Source: Bacteroidota bacterium (GTDB taxonomy: Bacteria > Bacteroidota > Bacteroidia > CAMBQF01). From it: DNA of 5,783 bases. Each line of letters starts with the position of its first letter. The stretch's first letter is position 1. A program made the position numbers and the translations under genes. Below are positions 1 through 5,783 of this stretch, piece after piece. The notes under the pieces were generated by a model. It ran no database searches and was not told the origin of the DNA. It saw only the letters and a program-made list of their open reading frames with translations. Location: positions 1-5,783 of the forward strand of contig JAIXUZ010000069.1 in assembly GCA_027483285.1 (NCBI GenBank). The letters are read 5' to 3'.

Positions 1-620
1 CGGTGCAACATATCAGCTAAAACAGTGTCTTTGGCTGCGGCATTTTTCATCCACTGTGCTTTTACATCTATTCGCCCTGTAGCATTTCCAAGTCCCGGTA
101 CGCGCGTAGAAAGGCGGTTAACACTATCACCCTCCGCCCAATAGTCACTGGCTTTCATGGGTAATAAACTGGGGTAGTCAGACCATGCCTCAATAAACGT
201 TATCTCGCCCTGGTCGTTAAAGGTAAACTCCTCATATATAGGAATACGCTTGCCGCTGTAGTTAAATACTACATGGCAACGGCAAAAAGGTTGTATGGTA
301 AAAGACCGGCAGTGTATTAAATCATACGCTGTGGGGTACAGCTTTAGTAATATGTCTGAATTAATTAAATTACCCCTGCGGTAGCCCGTAAGCAATAACC
401 ACGGATGCCACTCCCAGCGCACCACCAAATCAGAATAGTTGGGCTTTACGCTAATAGGCACCGAAGATTCCATAGTGCGGAAATATTTTACACCCTGGTT
501 GGTATAATACCCCGGCGATTGCTTTGGGGTAAGAACGGTAGAGTATGCCGAATCGCTTACGGTTTGTGCTTGTAAAGTGATACCAAACAATACTAAAGCG
601 ATGATTATATAGCCTTTCAT
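1..620 (-). CDS. Secreted protein of unknown function, possibly NTF2/SnoaL-like (3' end outside window)
   Basis: The frame is open from the ATG at 620 to the left edge, giving 206 visible residues with no stop, so the C-terminus is missing. Residues 1-18 form a clear type I signal peptide: Lys2, a hydrophobic core IIIALVLFGITL, and a likely cut after LQA before Gln19. There is no lipobox cysteine, so a periplasmic or exported soluble protein is inferred. The mature part is rich in aromatics (WEWHPW at 69-74) and has Cys104, Cys113 and Cys115. The segment around 127-150 (IPIYEEFTF, then EITFIEAWSDYP) resembles the strand pattern of secreted NTF2/SnoaL-like proteins, and RLSTRVPGLGNATGR (169-183) looks like a conserved motif; both are impressions from memory. 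The start overlaps the leuS stop by one base (TAATG), which fits translational coupling and fixes this ATG as the start. The gene is real; the family is a guess. Confidence 0.8.
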   Translation of the reverse strand, partial: MKGYIIIALVLFGITLQAQTVSDSAYSTVLTPKQSPGYYTNQGVKYFRTMESSVPISVKPNYSDLVVRWEWHPWLLLTGYRRGNLINSDILLKLYPTAYDLIHCRSFTIQPFCRCHVVFNYSGKRIPIYEEFTFNDQGEITFIEAWSDYPSLLPMKASDYWAEGDSVNRLSTRVPGLGNATGRIDVKAQWMKNAAAKDTVLADMLH

Positions 621-3600
621 TATGCTACAATATTCACAATCTTACCCGGCACTACTATCACCTTTTTAGGAGCTGCGCCTGCTAATTGTTTCTGCACTTT
701 TTCGTCGGCTAAAATCAGTTTCTCAATCTCCTCTTTGCTAATGTTCAATGGGACTTCCACATTAAACTTCATCTTGCCATTAAACTGTATCGGGTACGCA
801 AAAGCACTATCAACTGTATACTCAGCGTTGTATTGCGGGAACGATGCCTCAATCACACTTTCACCATGCCCAAGCTTACTCCAAATCTCTTCGGCAATGT
901 GCGGGGCAAACGGCGATAGTAACGCCGTCAACGGCTCTATAATAGCACGTTTGTTGCATTTCAAATCAGCCAGTTCATTTACGCAAATCATGAATGAAGA
1001 AACAGCCGTGTTGAACGAGAAGCGCTCAATATCATCCTGCACTTTTTTAATGGTTTTATGCAAGGCTTTAAGCTCCTCTTTCGTTGCAGGCTCATCGCTC
1101 ACAGCAAAGCCATTTTCGGTATGGCTCAATCGCCAGTACCTGCGCAAGAAATTATGCACCCCGCTAATACCATTGGTGTTCCACGGTTTGCTTTGCTCCA
1201 GCGGCCCTAAAAACATCTCGTACATGCGTAGCGTATCGGCGCCGTATTCGTTTATAATTTGGTCTGGGTTAATTACATTGAGTTTTGATTTGGACATTTT
1301 TTCAACTTCGCGTCCACACAAAATGTAATCTCTGTTATACGTTTCTGAATTGGTGAGAAAACTAATTATACCATTAATTTTTTCAACGACATCACTTAAT
1401 ACAGATTTTGTAAATCTTTCACGACTTATTTTTTGAAAATTGGTTAATAAATCTATAAATGCAATAAATGTATCTTTATTAATACTGTCAATATTTAGAT
1501 GATTTATCGTGTTTTCTATTTGTGATAGATATTGTAGATAGTGATGTTTTTCTGGCGATTCTTCAAATTGTATAGCATTTCTAATAGAACTAAAATATTG
1601 TTTTAACTCAGCAATAATATACCATTTTAAACTTTTAGATTTATCTCTTAAATCAAATCCAATTCCATATAAATTTTTGTTTTTCTCAACCTCTTTCTCA
1701 AAATCTTCCTTGTTAATTTTATAATAATCTTGATTGCTAATATTTGCATCCTTAGCTATATCAATATTAATATTTATAGTTTTTTCTTTAAGTTTTTCAA
1801 ACTTAAATGGAATATCATATTGTAATAAATATTCTGCTATTTCTAATTCTTCTTCTTGTTCTGTCAAAAAGGAGTCTAACTGTTCAGGATCTAAAAGTTG
1901 TATATCTATTTCTTCTCCATTTTTTAACTTTTCCTCCCAAATTTCAAATTGCTTTTCTAATGAACTTGCTGATAATATTACTCGAGCTTTACAGCTGTAG
2001 CCTGTTATCATCCCCTGATTAATCAGCTTTTTAAATGGCTCATCTTCTACTACTAATCCTAAGTCGAACAGAAATTTGTTCCACATGCGCGAGTACAGCA
2101 AATGCCCTACCGCATGCTCTGAGCCGCCTAAATACAAGTCGACATTGCGCCAGTATTCAACGGCATCTTTGCTAACAAATTCTTTGTCGTTTTTAGGGTC
2201 CATGTAGCGCAAAAAGTACCACGATGAACCGGCATAACCCGGCATGGTATCCGTCTCGCGCGTAAAGCCTTCAATATTAGTTACCCAATCTTTTGCATTC
2301 GCAAGCGGAGATTCACCACTACCCGATGGCTTATAGCTATCTACCTTTGGCAACTCCACCGGCAAATCATTTTCATCTAATAAATGCGGTGTGCCTGCTG
2401 CGTCGTACACAACTGGGAAAGGCTCGCCCCAATAGCGTTGGCGGCTATAACCTGCATCGCGTAGGCGGAAGTTTACCTTGCCCTTGCCTATGCCACGTTT
2501 CTCAATTTCTTCAATAGCTTTTTTAATTGCCTCGTGGCCTGTTAACCCATCTAAAAAGCCTGAGTTAATCATCTTCGCATCCTTCGTGGGGTTAGCAGCC
2601 TCGCTAATATCAATACCCTCGCAAATGGCAGGTATGGGTAGGTTAAAATGTTTGGCAAAAGCATAGTCGCGCTCATCGCCGGCAGGCACCGCCATTACAG
2701 CGCCCGTGCCGTAGCCCGCTAGTACATAGTCGCCAATCCAAACAGGGATAGGCGCACCCGTAAACGGATGCTCAACATACGCACCGGTAAACTCACCCGA
2801 CACGCGTTTTACTTCCGTCATACGTTCGCGCTCCGAACGGTTTTTAGCTATGTTTACATAAGCCTCAACTGCCTCTTTTTGCTCTACTGTGGTAATCTTA
2901 GCTACCAGTTCATGCTCGGGCGCAATCACCATAAACGATACCCCAAAAATAGTATCGGGACGGGTGGTAAACACCTCTATAAAATCGCTCCCGTTCTCTT
3001 TCTCACTCTTCAATTTAAAGGAAACCATCGCCCCTTCTGAACGTCCAATCCAGTTGCGTTGTTGTTCCTTCAATGCATCGCTCCAGTCTATGCGCTGCAG
3101 GCCTTCCAGCAAACGCTCTGCATAAGCTGTTATCCTCAGCGACCATTGCCTCATCGGCTTGCGCTCTACGGGGTAACCACCGCGTTCCGATACTCCGTTT
3201 ACAACCTCGTCGTTAGCCAATACAGTGCCTAATGCTTCACACCAGTTTACCATCGTAAAGCTTTGGTAAGCCAGGCGATAGTTCATCAAAATTTCCTGCT
3301 GTTCCTTCGCGCTTTTTGCGTTCCATTCTGCGGCCGAGAAATTCATAACCTCGCTGCAAGCCGCATTAACGTTAGCTGTTCCGTTGGTTGCAAATTCAGC
3401 AACCAAGCCATCTATGTATTCGGCCTTATTGCTTTTGGTGTTGTAATAGCATTTAAAAAGCTGCATAAAAATCCACTGCGTCCACTTGTAGTAGGCAGGG
3501 TCGCTGGTGCGCACTTCGCGGTCCCAGTCGTAGGCAAAACCAATTTTATCCAACTGCTCGCGGTAGCGTGCAATATTGTCTTTTGTAGTAACCTCAGGGT

Positions 3601-3883
3601 GCTGGCCCGTTTGTATTGCGTACTGCTCTGCGGGCAAACCAAATGCATCGTACCCCATAGGGTGCAACACGTTAAAGCCCTGCAGGCGTTTGTAGCGGCT
3701 TACAATATCGCTGGCAATATAGCCCAGCGGGTGGCCCACATGCAGCCCCGCACCCGATGGGTAGGGGAACATATCCAACACATAATATTTAGGTTTAATG
3801 GTATTGCTTTGCGCCGCAAACGTTCTACGCGCCGCCCAATAGCCTTGCCATTTGGTCTCTATCTCGCTAAAATTATATTCCAT
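620..3883 (-). CDS. leuS: Leucyl-tRNA synthetase with a foreign-looking 223-residue segment before KMSKS
   Basis: This cytoplasmic class I synthetase charges tRNA-Leu with leucine using ATP. I start it at the ATG at 3883 (MEYNFSEIETKWQ, the usual Bacteroidota N-terminus), giving 1087 residues; an in-frame TTG three codons upstream is less likely. Visible parts are the HIGH motif as HVGH (48-51), the CP1 editing domain with its threonine-rich TTRPDTIFG (306-314) and GTGAVMAVPAGDERD (392-406), the core motifs RQRYWGEPFP (481-490) and LGGSEHAVGH (585-594), KMSKS (862-866), the anticodon-binding domain, and a normal C-terminus ending PGKIVNIVA. The family in this phylum is usually about 920-950 residues as I recall it. 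The excess comes from residues 629-851, an AT-rich segment that replaces the leucine-specific domain. There is no frameshift or internal stop, and catalytic and editing residues appear intact, so I infer an active enzyme. No second leuS is visible here to cover for it. Confidence 0.96.
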   Translation of the reverse strand: MEYNFSEIETKWQGYWAARRTFAAQSNTIKPKYYVLDMFPYPSGAGLHVGHPLGYIASDIVSRYKRLQGFNVLHPMGYDAFGLPAEQYAIQTGQHPEVTTKDNIARYREQLDKIGFAYDWDREVRTSDPAYYKWTQWIFMQLFKCYYNTKSNKAEYIDGLVAEFATNGTANVNAACSEVMNFSAAEWNAKSAKEQQEILMNYRLAYQSFTMVNWCEALGTVLANDEVVNGVSERGGYPVERKPMRQWSLRITAYAERLLEGLQRIDWSDALKEQQRNWIGRSEGAMVSFKLKSEKENGSDFIEVFTTRPDTIFGVSFMVIAPEHELVAKITTVEQKEAVEAYVNIAKNRSERERMTEVKRVSGEFTGAYVEHPFTGAPIPVWIGDYVLAGYGTGAVMAVPAGDERDYAFAKHFNLPIPAICEGIDISEAANPTKDAKMINSGFLDGLTGHEAIKKAIEEIEKRGIGKGKVNFRLRDAGYSRQRYWGEPFPVVYDAAGTPHLLDENDLPVELPKVDSYKPSGSGESPLANAKDWVTNIEGFTRETDTMPGYAGSSWYFLRYMDPKNDKEFVSKDAVEYWRNVDLYLGGSEHAVGHLLYSRMWNKFLFDLGLVVEDEPFKKLINQGMITGYSCKARVILSASSLEKQFEIWEEKLKNGEEIDIQLLDPEQLDSFLTEQEEELEIAEYLLQYDIPFKFEKLKEKTININIDIAKDANISNQDYYKINKEDFEKEVEKNKNLYGIGFDLRDKSKSLKWYIIAELKQYFSSIRNAIQFEESPEKHHYLQYLSQIENTINHLNIDSINKDTFIAFIDLLTNFQKISRERFTKSVLSDVVEKINGIISFLTNSETYNRDYILCGREVEKMSKSKLNVINPDQIINEYGADTLRMYEMFLGPLEQSKPWNTNGISGVHNFLRRYWRLSHTENGFAVSDEPATKEELKALHKTIKKVQDDIERFSFNTAVSSFMICVNELADLKCNKRAIIEPLTALLSPFAPHIAEEIWSKLGHGESVIEASFPQYNAEYTVDSAFAYPIQFNGKMKFNVEVPLNISKEEIEKLILADEKVQKQLAGAAPKKVIVVPGKIVNIVA
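1331..1999 (-). other. AT-rich in-frame segment replacing the LeuRS leucine-specific domain
   Basis: LeuRS residues 629-851 lie between GMITG (624-628) and YILCGREVEKMSKSK (853-867). In Bacteroidota enzymes this gap holds, from family knowledge, a domain of about 75-80 residues beginning near SNFVYR and ending near EFILEDGK; neither is visible here. Instead there are 223 residues I do not recognise, rich in Lys, Glu, Asn and Ile, with no methionine and one cysteine (Cys631). The first part has charged, probably helical stretches (SSLEKQFEIWEEKLKNGEE at 640-658, EQEEELEIAEYLLQ at 675-688). The second part looks like an all-helical bundle (SLKWYIIAELKQYF from 751, FIAFIDLLTNF from 817). By hand count 1321-1980 has 158 G or C in 660 bases (24%), against 25-30 per 60 in flanking leuS lines. 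I see no transposase, homing endonuclease or intein motif. Transfer from an AT-rich source is inferred; function is unknown. Confidence 0.85.
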
Positions 3884-3889
3884 AAGTTG

Positions 3890-3897
3890 CAAAGATA
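3890..3897 (-). promoter_or_regulatory. Probable Bacteroidota -7 promoter element for leuS
   Basis: The minus strand reads TATCTTTG, a perfect match to the Bacteroidota -7 consensus TAnnTTTG, ending 6 bases before the leuS ATG. A transcript would begin at or within a few bases of the start codon, so leuS would have almost no leader, leaving no room for a T-box or other leader control. At the -33 position no TTTG is present; the best fit is TTCG at 3919-3922, one mismatch, with a 21-base spacer, and it lies inside the octamer repeat. Another TTTG lies further upstream at 3956-3959 but has no good partner. Confidence 0.5.
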
Positions 3898-3932
3898 ATG
3901 AGCGAATGGGCGAATAAGCGAATGAGCGAATG
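3897..3932. repeat. Tandem octamer repeat, four copies plus a half copy
   Basis: On the plus strand the units are AATGAGCG, AATGGGCG, AATAAGCG and AATGAGCG, followed by a half unit AATG. The first and fourth copies are identical and the middle two differ by one base each. The repeat lies between the glycosyltransferase and leuS and runs up to the leuS -7 element, covering the expected -33 position. Similar short octamer runs are common between genes in this phylum, as I recall. Confidence 0.85.
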
Positions 3933-3981
3933 AAATAATTTGAGAAAAGCTAAATCAAACCTCACACCTCAATACTAAAAC

Positions 3982-4923
3982 CTAGTCCCTAGCACCTGAA
4001 ATATTCGTATCCCGCACAATATACAACGGCCTGTTGCGCACGTTAGAGCTAATGCGGCCAATGTATTCGCCAATAATACCAATACCAATTAGCTGGATAC
4101 CGCCAATAAACAACACGCTAATCATCATCGATGTCCAACCCGGTTGGGTGGTTTTGGTAAAGAAAAAGTACGATATAAGCGCGTAAATAATTAGTAAAAA
4201 CGCTATACCCGACACAAAAAAACCAGCCAACGTAGCAAACCGTAAGGGGAAGTTAGAAAAGCCCGTAAGCCCGTCTAATGCAAGGCGCATCATCTTTTTA
4301 AAGGTGTAGCCTGTTTCGCCGGCATTGCGCTCGTCGCGGTCATACTCAACGGCAATCTGGTTAAAGCCAATCCATGCTATTTGCCCACGCAGGTATTTTT
4401 GCTGCTCGGGCATCTCCTTCAAAATATTCACAATCACACGGTCTATCAGGCGGAAGTCCCCCGTATCAACCGGAATATTTACCGATGTAATGCGGGCCAG
4501 TATGCGGTAAAACATTTTAGCGGTAAACTTCTTAAAAAAGCTTTCGCCTTGTCGGCTGCGGCGTTGCGCATACACCACCTGGTAGCCCTCTTTATGCTTG
4601 GCATATAAGTCGCCTATTAGCTCCGGCGGGTCTTGCAGGTCGGCATCAATAATAACAATGGCATTGCCCACACAGGCATCAAGCCCCGCGGTAACCGCCA
4701 CCTGGTGCCCAAAGTTGCGACTAAAGTCAATGTACCGCACGTTACTATCAGTAACAGCAAGGCCTTTTATCAGCGCCAGCGATGCATCGCGGCTGCCATC
4801 ATTAATAAAAACCATCTCGTAGCTTTCCACAGGCAGCCCATCCAAAACACCCTTCAGGCGATTGTACAGCAGGCCTATATTGGCTTCTTCGTTGTATATG
4901 GGTATTATTACCGATAAATCCAT
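3982..4923 (-). CDS. Membrane-anchored family 2 glycosyltransferase, GtrB/DPM1-like
   Basis: The protein has 313 residues, a usual length for the bactoprenol glucosyltransferase/dolichol-phosphate mannosyltransferase-like group. Such enzymes move a sugar from a nucleotide donor to a polyprenyl phosphate on the cytoplasmic face of the inner membrane, for glycan or lipid decoration. The GT-A domain starts at residue 1 with LSVIIPIYNEE, followed by FINDGSRD (39-46), the metal-binding DADLQDPPE (93-101), DTGDFRLI (153-160) and GETGYTFKKMMRLALDG (202-218). Two membrane segments follow at about 230-255 and 264-285, then the family signature GEYIGRISSNVRNRPLYIV (285-303). The ATG at 4923 gives a complete N-terminus. 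Donor and acceptor cannot be read from sequence, and no flippase or GtrA-like partner is adjacent. The stop lies 98 bp upstream of leuS, with no clear terminator between, so some readthrough is possible. Confidence 0.93.
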   Translation of the reverse strand: MDLSVIIPIYNEEANIGLLYNRLKGVLDGLPVESYEMVFINDGSRDASLALIKGLAVTDSNVRYIDFSRNFGHQVAVTAGLDACVGNAIVIIDADLQDPPELIGDLYAKHKEGYQVVYAQRRSRQGESFFKKFTAKMFYRILARITSVNIPVDTGDFRLIDRVIVNILKEMPEQQKYLRGQIAWIGFNQIAVEYDRDERNAGETGYTFKKMMRLALDGLTGFSNFPLRFATLAGFFVSGIAFLLIIYALISYFFFTKTTQPGWTSMMISVLFIGGIQLIGIGIIGEYIGRISSNVRNRPLYIVRDTNISGARD

Positions 4924-4930
4924 TGCGGCG

Positions 4931-4938
4931 CTAAAATA
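4931..4938 (-). promoter_or_regulatory. Weak candidate -7 element for the glycosyltransferase
   Basis: The minus strand reads TATTTTAG, one mismatch from TAnnTTTG, ending 7 bases before the ATG at 4923, much like the layout at leuS. No TTTG is present at the expected -33 distance, so this is only a positional guess. No ribosome binding site of the Shine-Dalgarno kind is seen before the start, as expected in this phylum. Confidence 0.22.
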
Positions 4939-4989
4939 GGAAAAATTCCCTCAGTGCCCCTCACATTTCCCCTCTCCCCGTCTGACGCT

Positions 4990-5005
4990 TTGTGCCGTAG
5001 CACAA
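4990..5005. repeat. Perfect inverted repeat TTGTGC-CGTA-GCACAA
   Basis: Two 6-base arms flank a 4-base centre. The site lies 67 bp upstream of the glycosyltransferase start, where an operator could lie. However, GTGCCGTAG followed by GGTAGA (5011-5016) resembles a dispersed intergenic repeat I remember from Bacteroidota genomes, so a repeat remnant is the likelier reading. Confidence 0.55.
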
Positions 5006-5097
5006 TATCTGGTAGATGTCTGGAATACTCTATGCCGCCTCTGCAAATATTACCTCTCTGGCGTTTTGAAACGGGTAGTATTTGTTTGATTAACAGT

Positions 5098-5125
5098 GCG
5101 TGGATAGTCCACGCCCGGCGCGGAC
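5098..5125. repeat. Three-arm overlapping inverted repeat
   Basis: GCGTGGA (5098-5104) pairs perfectly with TCCACGC (5108-5114) across the 3-base loop TAG. The same middle arm, extended to GTCCACGCC (5107-5115), also pairs with GGCGCGGAC (5117-5125) with one mismatch, although its loop of one base is too tight without losing inner pairs. The two stems exclude each other. It lies in non-coding DNA about 175 bp upstream of the glycosyltransferase. Confidence 0.6.
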
Positions 5126-5209
5126 ACAAGATTTTGCATGGCAATTAGTGTGGTTAGCCCTGTGCGAAAGCAAAATTGCAGTGTCTTTGGGCGTGGTGTC
5201 TTTTCTTTG

Positions 5210-5241
5210 TTTCGTTTCTTTGGACAAGCAAAGAAATGAAA
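5210..5241. repeat. Long T-rich/A-rich inverted repeat
   Basis: TTTCGTTTCTTTG (5210-5222) pairs over 13 positions with CAAAGAAATGAAA (5229-5241), with one G-T wobble, around the 6-base loop GACAAG. The 5' side is preceded by related text (GTGTCTTTTCTTTG at 5197-5209 and its surroundings), so the TTTCTTTG word recurs. Low G+C makes it a poor terminator by itself. It resembles a repeat often seen between genes in Bacteroidota, from memory only. Confidence 0.6.
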
Positions 5242-5267
5242 GCCGTCGGCAGACAATAGCCGCAGGC
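5230..5267 (-). terminator. Possible intrinsic terminator after the methyltransferase
   Basis: On the minus strand GCCTGCGGC (5267-5259) can fold with GCCGACGGC (5250-5242) around an 8-base loop: 3 outer and 4 inner G-C pairs separated by two mismatches. It is followed at once by the T-rich TTTCATTTCTTT. It begins 42 bases after the methyltransferase stop, a suitable place. The interrupted stem and overlap with the neighbouring inverted repeat make the call tentative. Confidence 0.35.
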
Positions 5268-5309
5268 ATCAGCAAAAATGAAGTCCGGGTCACATAGGCC
5301 AATGAGGAA

Positions 5310-5783
5310 TTATCCCCGCCTCCTAAACTCACTTACAATTATCGCTGTACTTACCCCTACATTCAACGATTCCGCCTTAGACCCAACCGCCGCAGGAATC
5401 GTTATTTTATGGGTTGAAGTATTGATTAACTCAGCCGATAAGCCATGGCTCTCGCTTCCCATCAGCAATAAGCAAGGGGCTTTTATGGGCGATGCATACA
5501 AATCTTCACCACCCAAAACCGCCGCGCACACAGGGTTGTTGTAGGTGGCTTTATATTCTTCAACAAAAGGCTTCAAATCAGTATAAAAAACATGTACCCT
5601 AAATAGCGACCCCATAGTGGCCTGTACCGTTTTAGGGTTGTACGACTCTACCGTGTTGGGCGAGCAGATAATGGTATCAATACCAAACCAGTCGGCAATG
5701 CGGATAATGGTGCCCATGTTACCCGGGTCCGATACATCATCCAACGCCAATACTAATTTATCGCCAAGTGCGTTTATGTCTAA
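5310..5783 (-). CDS. SpoU/TrmH-family RNA 2'-O-methyltransferase (5' end outside window)
   Basis: The 157 visible residues form the C-terminal SPOUT catalytic domain, which transfers a methyl group from S-adenosylmethionine to a ribose 2'-OH in tRNA or rRNA and carries a trefoil knot. The three family motifs are seen in order: DDVSDPGNMGTIIRIADWFG near the visible N-terminus, LLLMGSESHGLSAEL in the middle, and KAESLNVGVSTAII near the C-terminus. The frame stays open to the right edge (LDINALGDKLV before the first motif), so the gene begins outside; the TTG at 5750 is an internal codon. The usual family length of about 240-260 residues implies that an N-terminal L30e-like substrate-binding domain of roughly 90-100 residues is missing from view. 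That domain decides the RNA target, so I do not choose between RlmB-like, TrmH-like and other members. It ends EFRRRG and is followed by a possible terminator. Confidence 0.94.
   Translation of the reverse strand, partial: LDINALGDKLVLALDDVSDPGNMGTIIRIADWFGIDTIICSPNTVESYNPKTVQATMGSLFRVHVFYTDLKPFVEEYKATYNNPVCAAVLGGEDLYASPIKAPCLLLMGSESHGLSAELINTSTHKITIPAAVGSKAESLNVGVSTAIIVSEFRRRG

Larger units (their letters stand above)
4924..5309. other. Gene-free stretch with several inverted repeats
   Basis: This 386 bp gap lies between the methyltransferase stop and the glycosyltransferase start. Open frames here on either strand are short, overlap one another and encode nothing recognisable. What it holds is a series of inverted repeats (4990-5005, 5098-5125, 5210-5241, 5242-5267), listed separately, which together suggest dispersed intergenic repeat units typical of this phylum. 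The stretch next to the glycosyltransferase start (4943-4980) is a C-rich tract on the plus strand with no recognisable site. Confidence 0.7.

Noticed and set aside
1331..1999. The LeuRS segment as an intein
   Set aside because: There is a Cys631 near the left edge but no intein block motifs, no terminal His-Asn before a Cys, Ser or Thr at the right edge, and no homing endonuclease motif. The native domain also seems replaced, while an intein would leave it intact.
1331..1999. An intron or insertion sequence in leuS
   Set aside because: The segment is open in the leuS frame along its whole length, has no terminal inverted repeats that I can find, and encodes no transposase or reverse transcriptase.
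1734..2022. Small plus-strand genes inside the AT-rich block
   Set aside because: The plus-strand frames are low-complexity Ile, Phe, Leu and Ser strings, the expected antisense of Asn/Lys/Glu-rich codons, and have no supporting promoter or homology that I recognise.
3884..3892. leuS starting at the TTG at 3892
   Set aside because: The ATG at 3883 gives the usual family N-terminus MEYNF, and the TTG lies within the TATCTTTG promoter element.
3412..3898. Long alternative frames on both strands within the 5' part of leuS
   Set aside because: They are shadows of a clearly conserved leuS coding frame.
3897..3932. A CRISPR array
   Set aside because: The units are 8 bases long and directly adjacent, without spacers.
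5050..5332. Short open frames in the gap before the glycosyltransferase
   Set aside because: They overlap on both strands, cover inverted repeats, and encode nothing that resembles a known protein; one runs into the methyltransferase gene.

Overview
The window looks like chromosomal DNA of a Bacteroidota bacterium, probably from the Sphingobacteriia/Chitinophagia side. The evidence is the Bacteroidota-type form of the leucyl-tRNA synthetase, a TAnnTTTG-type promoter element just before a start codon, the lack of Shine-Dalgarno sequences, and octamer and hairpin repeats in the intergenic DNA. Family and lineage assignments are from memory of these families; no search was run.

All four genes lie on the minus strand, so transcription runs from the right edge to the left. 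In that order they are: the C-terminal part of a SpoU/TrmH-family RNA methyltransferase (5310-5783, cut by the right edge); a gene-free stretch of 386 bp with several inverted repeats (4924-5309); a membrane-anchored family 2 glycosyltransferase of the GtrB/DPM1-like type (3982-4923); a 98 bp gap with an octamer repeat and a probable promoter; leuS (620-3883); and a secreted protein of unknown function (1-620, cut by the left edge) whose start codon shares one base with the leuS stop codon. The methyltransferase, synthetase and glycosyltransferase are housekeeping or envelope functions with no obvious shared pathway. The only tight linkage is leuS with the secreted protein.

The striking feature is inside leuS. 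The first 628 residues and the last 236 are a normal Bacteroidota LeuRS with the HIGH and KMSKS motifs and an apparently intact editing domain. Between them, where the leucine-specific domain should lie, is a 223-residue in-frame segment (1331-1999) that I do not recognise. Its DNA is about 24% G+C by hand count, against 42-50% in flanking leuS lines. It looks like a foreign domain swapped in next to the KMSKS loop, with the rest of the enzyme kept intact. This is the best candidate in the window for something undescribed.
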